Origin: Lactiplantibacillus songbeiensis
GTDB taxonomy: Bacteria; Bacillota; Bacilli; Lactobacillales; Lactobacillaceae
Assembly: GCF_005405125.1 (NCBI RefSeq)
Contig: NZ_BJDL01000026.1
Coordinates: forward strand, 1-61,229
DNA: 61,229 bases
Direction of reading: 5' to 3'
Shown: positions 1 through 9,066 of the stretch, in pieces
Numbering within the stretch: position 1 is the stretch's first letter
How the letters are laid out: every line of letters starts with the position of its first letter
Program-made: the position numbers and the translations under genes
The notes under the pieces: generated by a model
The model's input: only the letters and a program-made list of their open reading frames with translations
Told to the model about the DNA's origin: nothing
Databases searched by the model: none

Positions 1-59
1 ACTGAACGACTTATCACCAGTAGTGTTCGAACAACAAACTGTTAAATTATAAGTTCCAA

Positions 60-157
60 CTTTTGGGGTACGCCTCATCTTTGGCTTCAAAATGGTCCAT
101 GGCGTTCCAGCGTTTTATGAACTAACCGGCAGGCGATAAGTCTAATTAAGACCAAAG
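60..157 (+). repeat. Truncated copy of the three-way-junction repeat (B type)
   Basis: The words TTTGGCTTCAAAATGG, CCATGGCGTTCCAGCG and the end-like TCTAATTAAGACCAAAG match the right part of the B-type repeats at 43338-43515 and 52310-52625. The left part is missing or lies outside the window. Bases 1-59 show nothing else recognisable. Confidence 0.6.
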
Positions 158-193
158 AGTAGCATAAATTTAATACATTAGGAGTTTTTTGAG

Positions 194-502
194 ATGCAAG
201 TAAAAGTCGTAACGAGTGTCGTTGCCGGTCAAGAGACTGTTGCAACGAAAGCAGTGCAAGCGTTTATTGATGCGTTAAGCGAACAATTGGGTGAGGACTA
301 TACCTTCAGCTTAGATACCGATTATGGTGAAAGCTTAACTCAAGGTAATAGTGATGTTTATCTGGTCTATTTTGGGTCACAAGCGAACTTAACAGCGGCA
401 CAAAAGGCCAAAATGATTATCTTTTATTCAGATGAAGATGTGGATAACTTACAGATTGGTCGGTTTGTGGATATGTTGAAGCAATTGAATCCACAGAAAT
501 AG
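194..502 (+). CDS. Small protein of unknown function (102 aa)
   Basis: I do not recognise this protein. It is acidic, has no signal peptide or membrane segment, and looks like a compact alpha/beta domain (beta-like runs VKVVTSVV and DVYLVYFG, helices between). The start has a good ribosome site (AGGAG at 181-185). It is the first gene of a run of five closely spaced same-strand genes (194-1910) that ends at the hairpin at 1934-1973. Its link to the next gene (21 bp gap) suggests co-expression, but no function follows from that. Confidence 0.75.
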   Translation: MQVKVVTSVVAGQETVATKAVQAFIDALSEQLGEDYTFSLDTDYGESLTQGNSDVYLVYFGSQANLTAAQKAKMIIFYSDEDVDNLQIGRFVDMLKQLNPQK

Positions 503-522
503 TTATCAACAGGGGGGCAGTT

Positions 523-780
523 ATGAACTTATTAACATTAGGACTTATTGCCATCGTGTTATTTGTTTTAGAAGAATTTGTTTTTTCGGCTAGTCGCTAT
601 TTCTGGATTGGTGGCATCGCGCCCGTTTTATGGACGATTTTTCTTGGTTATGAGGTTGTTGTTAATGCCGCTAGCCTGAATGTGACTGATTATACGTTGG
701 CGATTATTGCGGTGATTGTGCCGTATGTCTGCTGGGGCAATGGGTTTCAACGACGGGCAGTGAAACGGCGTGCACGATGA
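523..780 (+). CDS. Small integral membrane protein (85 aa)
   Basis: About three hydrophobic segments fill the chain (residues roughly 3-22, 27-47, 55-72), followed by a basic tail rich in Arg/Lys that probably faces the cytoplasm. No family motif is recognised. GGGGGG at 511-516 is the ribosome site. The stop overlaps the start of the acetyltransferase by four bases (ATGA), a sign of translational coupling. Confidence 0.75.
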   Translation: MNLLTLGLIAIVLFVLEEFVFSASRYFWIGGIAPVLWTIFLGYEVVVNAASLNVTDYTLAIIAVIVPYVCWGNGFQRRAVKRRAR

Positions 781-1232
781 TTGAGCAACTCGCAGTAACT
801 GCGGTTCCTCGGGAGTTGTTGTTGCTGGCTGATCCTGATTGGCAGCAAGTGCAAACTTATTTGCCGACTGCCATAATTTATGGTGCGGTGATTAGTGGAC
901 AAGTGGTGGGGATTGGCGTCTTATCTAAGACGAAACCAGGGACTAACGAAGTGATGAATCTTGCGGTTTCTCCAAGTTATCAACATCAGGGGGTCGCTAA
1001 AGCGTTATTGACGCAGTTGATTACCAGTTGTCAACAGGATCAAACGGTGCATAACTTAGAAATTGGGACTGGAAATTCCTCAATTCGCCAATTACAGCTT
1101 TATCAGCGAGCTGGTTTTGAAATCACAGCTGTTTGGGTCAACTGGTTTGTGGATAACTATTCAGAACCAATCTATGAGAATGGTATTCAGTGCAAAAGTA
1201 TGCTACGGCTACGATTAGCTGTGGATAAATGA
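777..1232 (+). CDS. GNAT-family N-acetyltransferase
   Basis: Single GNAT domain of 151 residues. The acetyl-CoA site is visible as VSPSYQHQGVAKALL (the Q/R-x-x-G-x-G/A loop), after the beta strand NEVMNLAV and before the IGTGNSS / LYQRAGF segments typical of the fold. Such enzymes move an acetyl group from acetyl-CoA to an amine; the substrate cannot be told. It overlaps both neighbours through ATGA junctions, so the operon is tightly coupled. Confidence 0.85.
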   Translation: MIEQLAVTAVPRELLLLADPDWQQVQTYLPTAIIYGAVISGQVVGIGVLSKTKPGTNEVMNLAVSPSYQHQGVAKALLTQLITSCQQDQTVHNLEIGTGNSSIRQLQLYQRAGFEITAVWVNWFVDNYSEPIYENGIQCKSMLRLRLAVDK

Positions 1233-1720
1233 AAGGGTGGCCGCGTGTGTGGCAAGCTAAAAATTTAATTACGAGTTGGTTTTACGGCGCCATTGCTGTC
1301 TTTATTATTATGTTCGGCAGTGCGCGGCAGGAAGTAAATCGGATTGTGTTGGAATTCAATCCGTTAGTCATTTATAGTATTATCTGTGCGCTAATTCTGT
1401 TGCCAATTATTCATTATCGTTGGGCGAGAGCCTTTCAAATCTGGCATACGAAGCCCAAAGAAACGCCCAGTGATCCCCGTCCAGACGATGATCAAATTAT
1501 TCAAGATTCAGGTCGGCCGTGGTCAATTAATGTGAAACGGACCAAGCCTAAGCCAGTGCCAACCGTGTTAACACCGCAAGTTGAGCAAAAGAGTAACTTT
1601 ATGGATGATGTGATTAACTTCTTTAAAAATATTTTCATTTCGTTGGTTTTTGTACCTTTTAGTCCGTTAATCTGTGGTTACTTTTGGATCAGAGATCGAC
1701 GTGCTGGTGGTCAACATTAA
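1229..1720 (+). CDS. Membrane protein of unknown function (163 aa)
   Basis: Two N-terminal hydrophobic segments (about residues 13-31 and 43-60), a polar Pro/Lys/Asp-rich middle (70-125), and a third segment near 133-152. This suggests a membrane-anchored protein with a cytosolic loop. No known domain is recognised. ATG 1229 overlaps the upstream stop, but GTG 1247 has the better-spaced ribosome site (AAAGGGTGG, 1232-1240), so the true start may be six codons later. Confidence 0.6.
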   Translation: MKGWPRVWQAKNLITSWFYGAIAVFIIMFGSARQEVNRIVLEFNPLVIYSIICALILLPIIHYRWARAFQIWHTKPKETPSDPRPDDDQIIQDSGRPWSINVKRTKPKPVPTVLTPQVEQKSNFMDDVINFFKNIFISLVFVPFSPLICGYFWIRDRRAGGQH

Positions 1721-1910
1721 ACAGCAACGGCAGGTTAGTGTGGTCTTGGTACCAATCGTCATGGTGGTTGCGGTACTCGTGATGGCCTGGTGTCGTGGTC
1801 ATCAAGGTTGGCAATTTGTGAGTTTAGTAGTGGCGTTATTATTGGTTGACCAAGTTCGGCCAGGACGTTACTTGAATCATTTAGTTGTCCACTGGTTAAA
1901 ACATAAATAA
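1701..1910 (+). CDS. Small membrane protein of unknown function
   Basis: Short ORF with two hydrophobic stretches and a basic C-terminus. It overlaps the end of the preceding gene. GTG 1701 is chosen here; ATG 1674 in the same frame would give 78 residues but a long overlap, and GTG 1707 is also possible. No good ribosome site decides. It is last in the operon before the hairpin at 1934-1973. Confidence 0.5.
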   Translation: MLVVNIKQQRQVSVVLVPIVMVVAVLVMAWCRGHQGWQFVSLVVALLLVDQVRPGRYLNHLVVHWLKHK

Positions 1911-1933
1911 AAGTTATCCACTGTGGATAAAGT

Positions 1934-1973
1934 AAATAACCGTTAGGCCAAATTAGGCTTAGCGGTTATTTTA
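1934..1973 (+). terminator. Hairpin terminator of the 194-1910 operon
   Basis: AAATAACCGTTAGGCC pairs with GGCTTAGCGGTTATTT with G-T wobbles, followed by TTAT. Confidence 0.6.
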
Positions 1974-1980
1974 TATAGGC

Positions 1981-2290
1981 TTGCTAGTTAAATTGTCGTT
2001 TGGTGGCTAAAAATGCTGGTCATTTGAAGGCTAATCTTCAAAATTGATTGTTATAGAGACAAGCCTCACAGCTGAAGCAATTGTTGAAAAGCCATTTTTT
2101 AGTCATAGCTACCCAATCATTAGCGGCGGGCGGACCAGAATTGGCTCAGTGGTGTCGTTTATCTTAGTCGTGGTTTTCGACTTAGATAAAGCCCGGCTTT
2201 CGAGACCGATCTGTGGCTCGAAAACGTGGCCACCACGTTCCAGCCGATTCTGGGCCAACCAGAGTGGCAGTTTAATCTAACTAGCACTAA
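1981..2290 (+). repeat. Three-way-junction repeat, A type, with degraded B part on its left
   Basis: The A part shows a closing stem CAGAATTGGCT (2136-2146) with AGCCGATTCTG (2242-2252), a second stem 2158-2170 with 2178-2190 carrying a T-T mismatch inside CTTAG, and a third stem TTTCGAG (2198-2204) with CTCGAAA (2217-2223). The left 1981-2065 part (TTGCTAGTTAAATTG, AAAATGCTGG) is an eroded B-type unit. The right end AACTAGCACTAA matches the terminal repeat of other copies. Confidence 0.8.
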
Positions 2291-2309
2291 GAATATTTAT
2301 ATTTTTAGG

Positions 2310-2352
2310 TAAAAAAGTACACCTCAAAACGTATAGTAATGAGGTGTACTTA
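2310..2352 (-). terminator. Terminator of the signal peptidase gene
   Basis: Perfect 12 bp hairpin AAGTACACCTCA / TGAGGTGTACTT followed on the minus strand by a T tract. Confidence 0.8.
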
Positions 2353-2365
2353 ATGTTTTTCCAAT

Positions 2366-2989
2366 TTAAGGTTCGAAGCTATTAATATATTGATGACGGT
2401 TTTGCCAAGACCAAGCTTTGACGACCCCAATCATCTTCGACTTTGGCACAAAGCCCCAGTAGCGGCCATCATTGGAGACGCTCCGGTGATCACCAAGTAC
2501 GAAGTAGTAGCCCTTTGGCACTTTGTTATTAACTGGTTTGACTTTCCAACCTTGGTCATGGGCCAAGCTAGTCAAGGTCCAGCCGGTCACTTTGCTATGG
2601 CTGTTCGCCATATACGACCCGGTCGTCTGTTGAGCGGTGTTCTTCAAATAGGTCTGTTTAACTTGTTTGCCGTTAACATAAAGTTGACCAGCATTTGTGT
2701 ATTTCACGGTATCCCCAGGCATCCCAATGACCCGCTTGACGTAAACAGATTTGGGATCAGTCTGGTCGGGGTCCACATGATAGGCATCGAAGACGACGAC
2801 GGAACCGGCTTTCGGCTTGCTGGCTTTCAAGGCCATGACCCGTTCGTTGTTTTCCAAGTTAGGTTGCATCGAGGTCCCATCAACGCGAACCATCGTGAAC
2901 CAGAATTGCTTGATTAGCATGGCCAAGCCTAGGCCAATCACAATCGGCAAGACCCAGCTCATAATATTTTTAAATGTTTTCACTGTCAT
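2366..2989 (-). CDS. lepB: Signal peptidase I
   Basis: Removes signal peptides from exported pre-proteins at the outer face of the membrane. One N-terminal anchor (about residues 10-32) precedes the catalytic domain. The nucleophile lies in GTSMQPNL (Ser40) and the general base in YVKRVIG (Lys85), followed by the family box GDHRSVSNDGR with Gly further on. The length of 207 residues is usual for Gram-positive Sip proteins. It is monocistronic, with its own terminator. Several exported substrates are encoded in this window (S-layer, LysM and muramidase genes). Confidence 0.93.
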   Translation of the reverse strand: MTVKTFKNIMSWVLPIVIGLGLAMLIKQFWFTMVRVDGTSMQPNLENNERVMALKASKPKAGSVVVFDAYHVDPDQTDPKSVYVKRVIGMPGDTVKYTNAGQLYVNGKQVKQTYLKNTAQQTTGSYMANSHSKVTGWTLTSLAHDQGWKVKPVNNKVPKGYYFVLGDHRSVSNDGRYWGFVPKSKMIGVVKAWSWQNRHQYINSFEP

Positions 2990-3218
2990 AGCTCCCTTAA
3001 TCTTGTGTGTATAAGTCTTATTATAACCGAAGCGACCGCAAAAGCGGTGTTAAATTGCATAAAAGTTCGGGGTTTAGATGGATACTTAATCATTAACCAG
3101 TATGTTAACTGGAACGGTCCAATTTTTAAATTAAGCTTAAATTGGCTTGAAATCGCTAACACAGTATGGTTAACTGTATCAGTGAAGATTTTTACCTTAA
3201 CGGAGGAACCAATTAGAT

Positions 3219-3839
3219 ATGAAAACTGAAAAGGAGCGCATGTTAGCAGGCGAGCTCTACATTGCTGATGATCGGCAACTCGCTAAGGAAATGCGTCACG
3301 GTCGGCGTTTAACGCGGATCTTTAACCAAACAACTGAAGTAGATGGCGACTTTCGCGCCGAAGTGTTGAACCAATTATTTAAGCAAGTTGGTCCTAATCA
3401 TTATATTGAACCCCCATTCCACACGGACTATGGGACGAACACCACGATTGGCAAGAACTTCTATGCGAATTATGATGCTATTTTTGTGGATTGTGCTGAG
3501 ATTACAATTGGTGATAATGTCTTTATGGGACCGCGCGTTGGGCTCTATACGGCGGGGCACCCGATTGATGCACTGGTTCGGCGTGACCAATTAGAATATG
3601 CCAAGCCAATTACGATTGGTAACGATGTCTGGCTGGGTGGCAATGTAGTTGTCAATCCGGGCGTGACAATCGGCAATAATGTTGTGATTGGTTCCGGCTC
3701 AATTGTGACCAAAGATATTCCTGACAACGTGGTCGCTGTGGGTAATCCATGCCATGTTTTACGACCAATTACGGAGGAAGACCAAATTATTTGGCAACGG
3801 CAAAAAGCAGCTTACTTTGCCGATCAAGATGAAGCATAA
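3219..3839 (+). CDS. Sugar O-acetyltransferase, maltose/galactoside type (LbH family)
   Basis: Transfers acetyl from acetyl-CoA to a sugar hydroxyl. N-terminal mac domain (residues about 1-55, MLAGELYIADD) is followed by a left-handed beta-helix of hexapeptide repeats (ITIGDNVFMGPRV, ITIGNDVWLGGN, VTIGNNVVIGSGS). The His of YTAGHPID is the expected catalytic base. 206 residues is close to the usual LacA/Maa length. It is monocistronic between lepB and the ABC operon, with a strong terminator. The acceptor sugar is not known. Confidence 0.88.
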   Translation: MKTEKERMLAGELYIADDRQLAKEMRHGRRLTRIFNQTTEVDGDFRAEVLNQLFKQVGPNHYIEPPFHTDYGTNTTIGKNFYANYDAIFVDCAEITIGDNVFMGPRVGLYTAGHPIDALVRRDQLEYAKPITIGNDVWLGGNVVVNPGVTIGNNVVIGSGSIVTKDIPDNVVAVGNPCHVLRPITEEDQIIWQRQKAAYFADQDEA

Positions 3840-3857
3840 TTGAAGCTAATAAAATTG

Positions 3858-3904
3858 GCGCGGTGATGACTTGTTTTTTTACAAGCACATCACCGCGCTT
3901 TTGC
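3858..3904 (+). terminator. Terminator after the acetyltransferase
   Basis: GCGCGGTGATG pairs with CATCACCGCGC, with an inner ACTTGT/ACAAG extension, followed by TTTT. Confidence 0.85.
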
Positions 3905-3982
3905 TGTCTGGATGAACCGGTTTCATAACGCTAGTTTAACTGATACACTAAGAGAGAAGACTTTTTTAGGGGAGGGGTAAAG

Positions 3983-4684
3983 ATGGCTTATATTGAAGTG
4001 ATTAACGAAACACGGACATTTAAGACTGGTAATCAGGAAACAGTGGCTAACCGCGCTTTGTCGTTTGAAGTCGCCCAAGGGTCAGTTGTGACGATTCTAG
4101 GACCTAGTGGCGCGGGCAAGTCGACGTTGCTCAACATTTTAGGTGGGATGGATAGTCCGACTAGTGGGCAAGTCTTGGTCGATGGGGTTGATATCGCCCA
4201 GTTTTCACCGAAACAACTGACGACTTATCGCCGGCAAGCGGTCGGGTTTGTGTTCCAGTTTTATAATTTAGTGCCGAATCTAACGGCGCGAGAAAATGTC
4301 GAATTGGCGTCACAAATTACGAAAGACGCCCGGGATGTTGATCAGACATTGGCTTTGGTTGGGTTAACCGATCGGGCTAAGAATTTTCCGGCCCAATTAT
4401 CTGGTGGCGAACAACAACGAGTCGCCATTGCCCGCGCTGTGGCTAAAAATCCCAAGTTATTATTATGTGATGAACCAACGGGGGCGCTGGATTACAAAAC
4501 TGGCAAGCAAGTCCTACAAGTGATTCAGGATGCGGCCAAGCAGACCCAAACGACCGTAATTATCGTGACTCATAATAGTGCGATTGCGAAGATGGGTGAT
4601 CAAGTCATTCGGATTAATGATGCGCAGGTCCAGTCAGTGACGCATAATGAGCATCCAACGCCACTAGCTGAGATTGAGTGGTAG
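3983..4684 (+). CDS. ABC transporter ATP-binding protein (MacB/LolD-like)
   Basis: ATPase subunit of an FtsX-type exporter. Walker A is GPSGAGKST, the Q-loop region [12 protein letters not shown], the signature [14 protein letters not shown], Walker [13 protein letters not shown], and the switch His IIVTHN. 233 residues, one domain. GGGGAGGGG at 3970-3978 is a strong ribosome site. The stop directly abuts the permease start, so the two form one operon. Substrate is unknown; related systems export peptides, lipids or drugs. Confidence 0.9.
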   Translation: MAYIEVINETRTFKTGNQETVANRALSFEVAQGSVVTILGPSGAGKSTLLNILGGMDSPTSGQVLVDGVDIAQFSPKQLTTYRRQAVGFVFQFYNLVPNLTARENVELASQITKDARDVDQTLALVGLTDRAKNFPAQLSGGEQQRVAIARAVAKNPKLLLCDEPTGALDYKTGKQVLQVIQDAAKQTQTTVIIVTHNSAIAKMGDQVIRINDAQVQSVTHNEHPTPLAEIEW

Positions 4685-7270
4685 GTGCGACTAATGACAA
4701 AAGCATATTTTAAAGCAATTATGCGTGAAATCTGGCGGTCCAAGGCGCGTTTCTTTTCCATTCTATTGATTATTTTTTTAGGCGTCGCTTTTTATACTGG
4801 CATTCGAGCGACCGGGCCCGATATGCTACAGGCAGCTGATGATTATTTTATTAAGCAGAAGTTAGCGACGAATAGTGTGCAGTCGACGATGGGCTTAACT
4901 AAGGCGGATACGGAAGTCTTAAAGCAGCATGCTGATCGCCTCACTTTTCAAACCGTGACCTATTTAGATGTGAATCAGCTTAATAATAATCGGGTGGTTC
5001 GGGTTGCTGAGTTACCGCAACACCAGACGCTAAACCGACTACGGGTTGTCAGTGGCCGCTTACCGCAGCGCGCTAATGAAATTGTGCTAGATTCCCAAGC
5101 GAAAGCATTACAGCCGCGTTTAAAACTAGGGTCGACGTATCGAATTGTTAGTACCAAAGCCTTGAATCGGCAGTTCACCCGCCGAACCTTTAAAGTCGTT
5201 GGCTTCGTGAATTCCCCGCGTTATGTTGAGCAAGTGAGTCGTGGGGTGACGAACGTCGGTAAGGGAACGTTGGATTATCTCGCTTACGTACGGCCACAGA
5301 CGTTGAAACTAAACGTGGCGACGCGGATTGATGTGCAGTTCAAAAATCTCGCTAAAGTTCGGCCATATACCGCGACGTATAAACGCTTGAATCGCACGAA
5401 TACGGCTGATTTAAAACGGTGGTTAAGCCCCCAAGCCGCTAAACGACAACGGACCTTGCAAGCAACCGCTCGTCAAAAGTTAGCACCGTTAGCGCAACAA
5501 GTCGCGGCTTTAAAGCAACGGGTGCCGGCAAGTACGCCAGCTCTCATGAAACTAACTGCGCAGTTAAAGGCAGCCCAAACAAAAGTGAATGCCATTAAAC
5601 AGCCGACGTATCTCTATAGTACGCGTGCTGATAACCCGGGTTATACCGAATATCATGAGAATACCCAGCGCGTGGTTGCCTTATCGACGGTCTTTCCGCT
5701 ATTCTTTATTGCGATTGCCGCCTTGATCTGTTTGACAACGATGACGCGGATGGTCGAAGAGTTACGGCTACAAATGGGCACGTTAAAAGGATTGGGCTAT
5801 TCGAATGCGGCAGTTGGCAGTGAATTTATGATCTATGGTGGCTTAGCAGCGTTGATTGGGACGGGACTCGGCGTGTTATTTGGTGTGAATTTCTTCCCCA
5901 AGTTTATTGCGCAAGCGTATGGCAGTATGTACAATCTGCCCGCGATTAACGTGCAGTATCTGTGGATCGATATTGTCGTCGCGTTAGGGATTGCCTTAGT
6001 CTGCACGTTAGGCACGGCACTGGTCGTCTTACGGGTTGATTTACGCAGCTTACCGGCGCAACTTTTACAACCCAAAGCTCCGAAAGCCGGCCAGACGTTA
6101 TGGTTAGAACACTGGACCGGTTTTTGGCGGCGCCTGAGCTTTAATCATAAGATTACGCTGCGGAACCTTTTTCGGTATAAGCAGCGACTGCTAATGACCG
6201 TATTGGGCATCGCCGGTTGTATGGCGATGATGATTGCCGGTTTTGGTTTGAAAGATTCCATTGGGGATATCAGTAGTAAACAATTTAATGAACTTTGGCA
6301 TTATGATGCCATCGTCACGCGTAGTGGCGCGCAAACGACCGCTGAACAGCGCACGATAGAGCGGCCACATTTATTTAAAAGCAGTTTGACGTTGAAGTCA
6401 GCTCAAGTCACGGTTAATCGGGCTGGCGTGGCGCAACAGACCGCGACGTTGAGTGTGCCTGAACATCCGGAGCGGTTAGCGACTTTCGTAACCTTGCGTC
6501 ATCGTCAGAGTGGTCAGGCGTATCACTTGCGGCAGCACGGCGCTATTATTGATGAAAAGTTAGCGAAGCTCTACCAAGTGAAGGTCGGGGACCGCTTACC
6601 AATCAAGTTGGCTGGCCAATCTGCCAAAACGATTAAAATCGCAGCGATTGCGGAAAATTACGTCAATCACTTTGTGTACCTGAGTCCCGGTTATTATCGG
6701 CAAGTCTTTGGCAAAGCGCCGGTTTATAATAGTAATCTTGTGCAATTCACGCATGCGAATGAAAACCAAGAAAATGCTTATGCGAATACATTATTGAAGC
6801 AAGCCGGTATTTTAAATGTGACACTGATGAGTACGGAGAAGCATACTAATTTTAAGACATTTGACAGCATGAACCTCGTTGTCTTGATTTTCGTGATTTC
6901 AGCGGGGGCGTTGGCCTTAGTCGTCTTGTATAATCTGACAAATATCAACGTTTCGGAACGGATTCGCGAGTTGTCGACAATTAAAGTGCTCGGTTTCTAC
7001 GATGGTGAAGTGACGATGTACATTTTTCGTGAAAACTTTATCTTAACGGGCTTGGGCATTATTTTAGGGTGTTTCTTGGGCAATTGGCTACACACGTATA
7101 TCTTACAAACCGCTGAAACCAATGCGCTGATGTTCTCACCCGGGATTCATCCGCTGAGTTATGTTTACTCAGCACTGTTAACCTTAGCGTTCAGCTTGAT
7201 CGTGATGGTGATGATGCATCGCAAGCTGAAACACGTCAATATGCTAGATGCGCTAAAATCAGTTGACTGA
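4685..7270 (+). CDS. ABC transporter permease, FtsX-like (861 aa)
   Basis: Large permease with the layout of duplicated FtsX modules: an N-terminal membrane segment (about 20-38), an extracytoplasmic domain with a helical Gln/Ala/Lys-rich stretch (near 250-300), a three-segment FtsX core (about 330-450), then a second membrane segment, a second external domain and a C-terminal FtsX core (about 720-850). GTG 4685 follows the upstream stop directly; ATG 4694 is the likelier start because AGGTG lies 6-7 bases ahead of it. It partners the preceding ATPase. Substrate unknown. Confidence 0.88.
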   Translation: MRLMTKAYFKAIMREIWRSKARFFSILLIIFLGVAFYTGIRATGPDMLQAADDYFIKQKLATNSVQSTMGLTKADTEVLKQHADRLTFQTVTYLDVNQLNNNRVVRVAELPQHQTLNRLRVVSGRLPQRANEIVLDSQAKALQPRLKLGSTYRIVSTKALNRQFTRRTFKVVGFVNSPRYVEQVSRGVTNVGKGTLDYLAYVRPQTLKLNVATRIDVQFKNLAKVRPYTATYKRLNRTNTADLKRWLSPQAAKRQRTLQATARQKLAPLAQQVAALKQRVPASTPALMKLTAQLKAAQTKVNAIKQPTYLYSTRADNPGYTEYHENTQRVVALSTVFPLFFIAIAALICLTTMTRMVEELRLQMGTLKGLGYSNAAVGSEFMIYGGLAALIGTGLGVLFGVNFFPKFIAQAYGSMYNLPAINVQYLWIDIVVALGIALVCTLGTALVVLRVDLRSLPAQLLQPKAPKAGQTLWLEHWTGFWRRLSFNHKITLRNLFRYKQRLLMTVLGIAGCMAMMIAGFGLKDSIGDISSKQFNELWHYDAIVTRSGAQTTAEQRTIERPHLFKSSLTLKSAQVTVNRAGVAQQTATLSVPEHPERLATFVTLRHRQSGQAYHLRQHGAIIDEKLAKLYQVKVGDRLPIKLAGQSAKTIKIAAIAENYVNHFVYLSPGYYRQVFGKAPVYNSNLVQFTHANENQENAYANTLLKQAGILNVTLMSTEKHTNFKTFDSMNLVVLIFVISAGALALVVLYNLTNINVSERIRELSTIKVLGFYDGEVTMYIFRENFILTGLGIILGCFLGNWLHTYILQTAETNALMFSPGIHPLSYVYSALLTLAFSLIVMVMMHRKLKHVNMLDALKSVD

Positions 7271-7359
7271 TGGATTGTATTTCCAGTGAAAAAGTGCTGT
7301 AATTAAGTTAATTAGTCAATGGTGGTTAACCACTGGCAATAATGACGAGGTGGAGCAGC

Positions 7360-8595
7360 ATGGATGAAACAGTCCAAGCATTAAGTGAACTTGTAAAAAT
7401 GAACACGGTCAACGACCATGAAGCGGTCGTTGCTGATTATTTGGCAGCCTTATTAAAACAACATGGTATCGAGTCGAAGTTGATTGAGTATGCCCCTGGA
7501 CGCACGAGTCTGGTGGCTGAGATTGGTGACGGTAATGGGCCAGTCGTCGGTTTTGATGGGCATGCCGATACGGTAACCTTTGGCGATGCCGCAAAATGGG
7601 CCGTTGACCCGTTATCGGGTGCTGTGAAGGATAATCGGTTATTCGGCTGTGGTGCGACGGATATGAAGTCTGGCTTATTAGCTGGTTTGTTCGCATTGAT
7701 TAACTTAAAAGAACAAAAGGTGCCGTTACATGGAACGTTGCGTTATATGGCTACAGTCGGTGAAGAAGACGGTCATCTGGGTGCCGAACAGCTAGTTGAC
7801 CTAGGCTACGCGGATGATATTGACGCCTTGATCGTTGGTGAACCCAGCGGCGCGGATAAGCAATTATTGACACAGCCTTCGATTCAAGCGATGCTGGGCG
7901 CAGACGATGCGACGGCTCGCAAGATGATGGCCGCTAATCCAACGACCGAACAGCATTTTATTGAATTAGCGCATAAAGGATCGTTGACCTATACGGTACG
8001 GTCGAAAGGCGTTGCGGCGCATAGTTCGATGCCAACTATTGGGAAGAATGCGATTGATGCCTTGATGACGTTCTATCAACAACAAACCGCTTATTTCAAT
8101 AGTTTTAAAGACGTGAAGAACCCGGTACTTGGCGCAACGGTACCTGTCGTGACCCTGATTAAGGGTGGCGAACAAATCAATACTGTGCCAGCTAATGCGG
8201 AGATGTCCGTTAAGATTCGGACGATTCCAGAATTGCGGAACGACAAGATTATCGCCGCACTGGAAAAGATTATCGCTGACTGCAATGCCCAAGGTGCCGA
8301 ATTGACTTTATCGGTGCAGGATAGTTTCTATCCAGTGCATACGCCGGAATCAGCCAACTTGGTTCAACTAGCTAAACAAGTTGGGGAACAAGTCTTAACG
8401 CAAGCCTTGCCATACTTTGGCGCGCCTGGTGGGACCGATGCTTCTTCGTATATTGTTAAGAATCCTGATATGGAAATCATTGTCTTTGGACCAGGAAATA
8501 TCACGGCTCATCAGGTTAATGAATACGTGGATTTGGATATGTACCAGCGTTTTATCAAGTTGTATGAACAGTTATTTACGAAATTATTGAAATAG
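7360..8595 (+). CDS. M20-family metallopeptidase, ArgE/DapE-type deacylase
   Basis: Zinc-dependent amidohydrolase that removes an acyl group from an amino-acid-like substrate. Metal-site motifs are GFDGHADT (His68, Asp70), GATDMKSG (Asp101), the catalytic base GEEDG (Glu135/136), GEPSG, and a C-terminal GNITAHQ His. The lid domain sits around 205-310. ATG 7360 is preferred over ATG 7342 because GAGGTGGAG lies at 7347-7355. With 411 residues it fits succinyl-diaminopimelate desuccinylase-like proteins, but the substrate cannot be fixed. The GtrA gene follows after 15 bp. Confidence 0.85.
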   Translation: MDETVQALSELVKMNTVNDHEAVVADYLAALLKQHGIESKLIEYAPGRTSLVAEIGDGNGPVVGFDGHADTVTFGDAAKWAVDPLSGAVKDNRLFGCGATDMKSGLLAGLFALINLKEQKVPLHGTLRYMATVGEEDGHLGAEQLVDLGYADDIDALIVGEPSGADKQLLTQPSIQAMLGADDATARKMMAANPTTEQHFIELAHKGSLTYTVRSKGVAAHSSMPTIGKNAIDALMTFYQQQTAYFNSFKDVKNPVLGATVPVVTLIKGGEQINTVPANAEMSVKIRTIPELRNDKIIAALEKIIADCNAQGAELTLSVQDSFYPVHTPESANLVQLAKQVGEQVLTQALPYFGAPGGTDASSYIVKNPDMEIIVFGPGNITAHQVNEYVDLDMYQRFIKLYEQLFTKLLK

Positions 8596-8610
8596 AGGCA
8601 GAATGAGCAG

Positions 8611-9066
8611 ATGGAGAAGCATGGATTAGACCCAATTCCCAAAAATGAAGTTGAACTAGAAGCAGAGCTTGAAGCCGTTGAGAAAAAAGCCAACAATGAA
8701 TTACAGTTATATGCGTTGTGGGGCGTGATTACGGTTGTGTTCAACGTCGCGTTGTTTTACTTGTTGTATCATACTTTTGGCGTTGAATATCAAGTCGCTA
8801 ACTTGATTGATTGGTTCTTTAGCGTTTTGTTCTCGTTTATCGTCAATAAAATGTTTGTCTTTCAGCATAAGACCGTTAGTCTGGTCAAAGAAGTCACGAC
8901 TTTTTATGGGACACGAGTGGCGACGTACGTCATTGAAGCCATCATTTTATGGTTGGGGATTTCGTTGATGGGTGTTAACGGGACGATGACTAAGGTGATT
9001 GGTCACGGAATTGCGTTAGTGGCTAATTACTTCTTATCGAAATGGTTAGTGTTTAAAAAGGATTAG
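8611..9066 (+). CDS. GtrA family membrane protein
   Basis: Four membrane segments (about residues 33-52, 63-82, 98-118, 126-146) after a charged, Glu-rich N-terminus of about 30 residues that could form a short coiled coil. The motifs NLIDWFFSVLFSFIVNK and GHGIALVANYFLSKW are typical of GtrA-like flippase/anchor proteins used in cell-envelope glycosylation. Located just after the M20 gene and probably co-transcribed. No glycosyltransferase is adjacent; the closest are at 20488-23531. Confidence 0.85.
   Translation: MEKHGLDPIPKNEVELEAELEAVEKKANNELQLYALWGVITVVFNVALFYLLYHTFGVEYQVANLIDWFFSVLFSFIVNKMFVFQHKTVSLVKEVTTFYGTRVATYVIEAIILWLGISLMGVNGTMTKVIGHGIALVANYFLSKWLVFKKD

Noticed and set aside
2044-2280. 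ORF inside the A-type repeat (similar ones at 9146-9412, 14016-14330, 52200-52460)
   Set aside because: These frames translate the repeat itself; frames and lengths are not kept between copies and structure explains the conservation.
2390-2917. Long ORF antisense to the signal peptidase gene
   Set aside because: The minus frame has all signal peptidase motifs; this frame has no recognisable features or ribosome site.
3005-3229. 74-residue ORF before the acetyltransferase
   Set aside because: No ribosome site, atypical composition, and overlaps the promoter area of the next gene.
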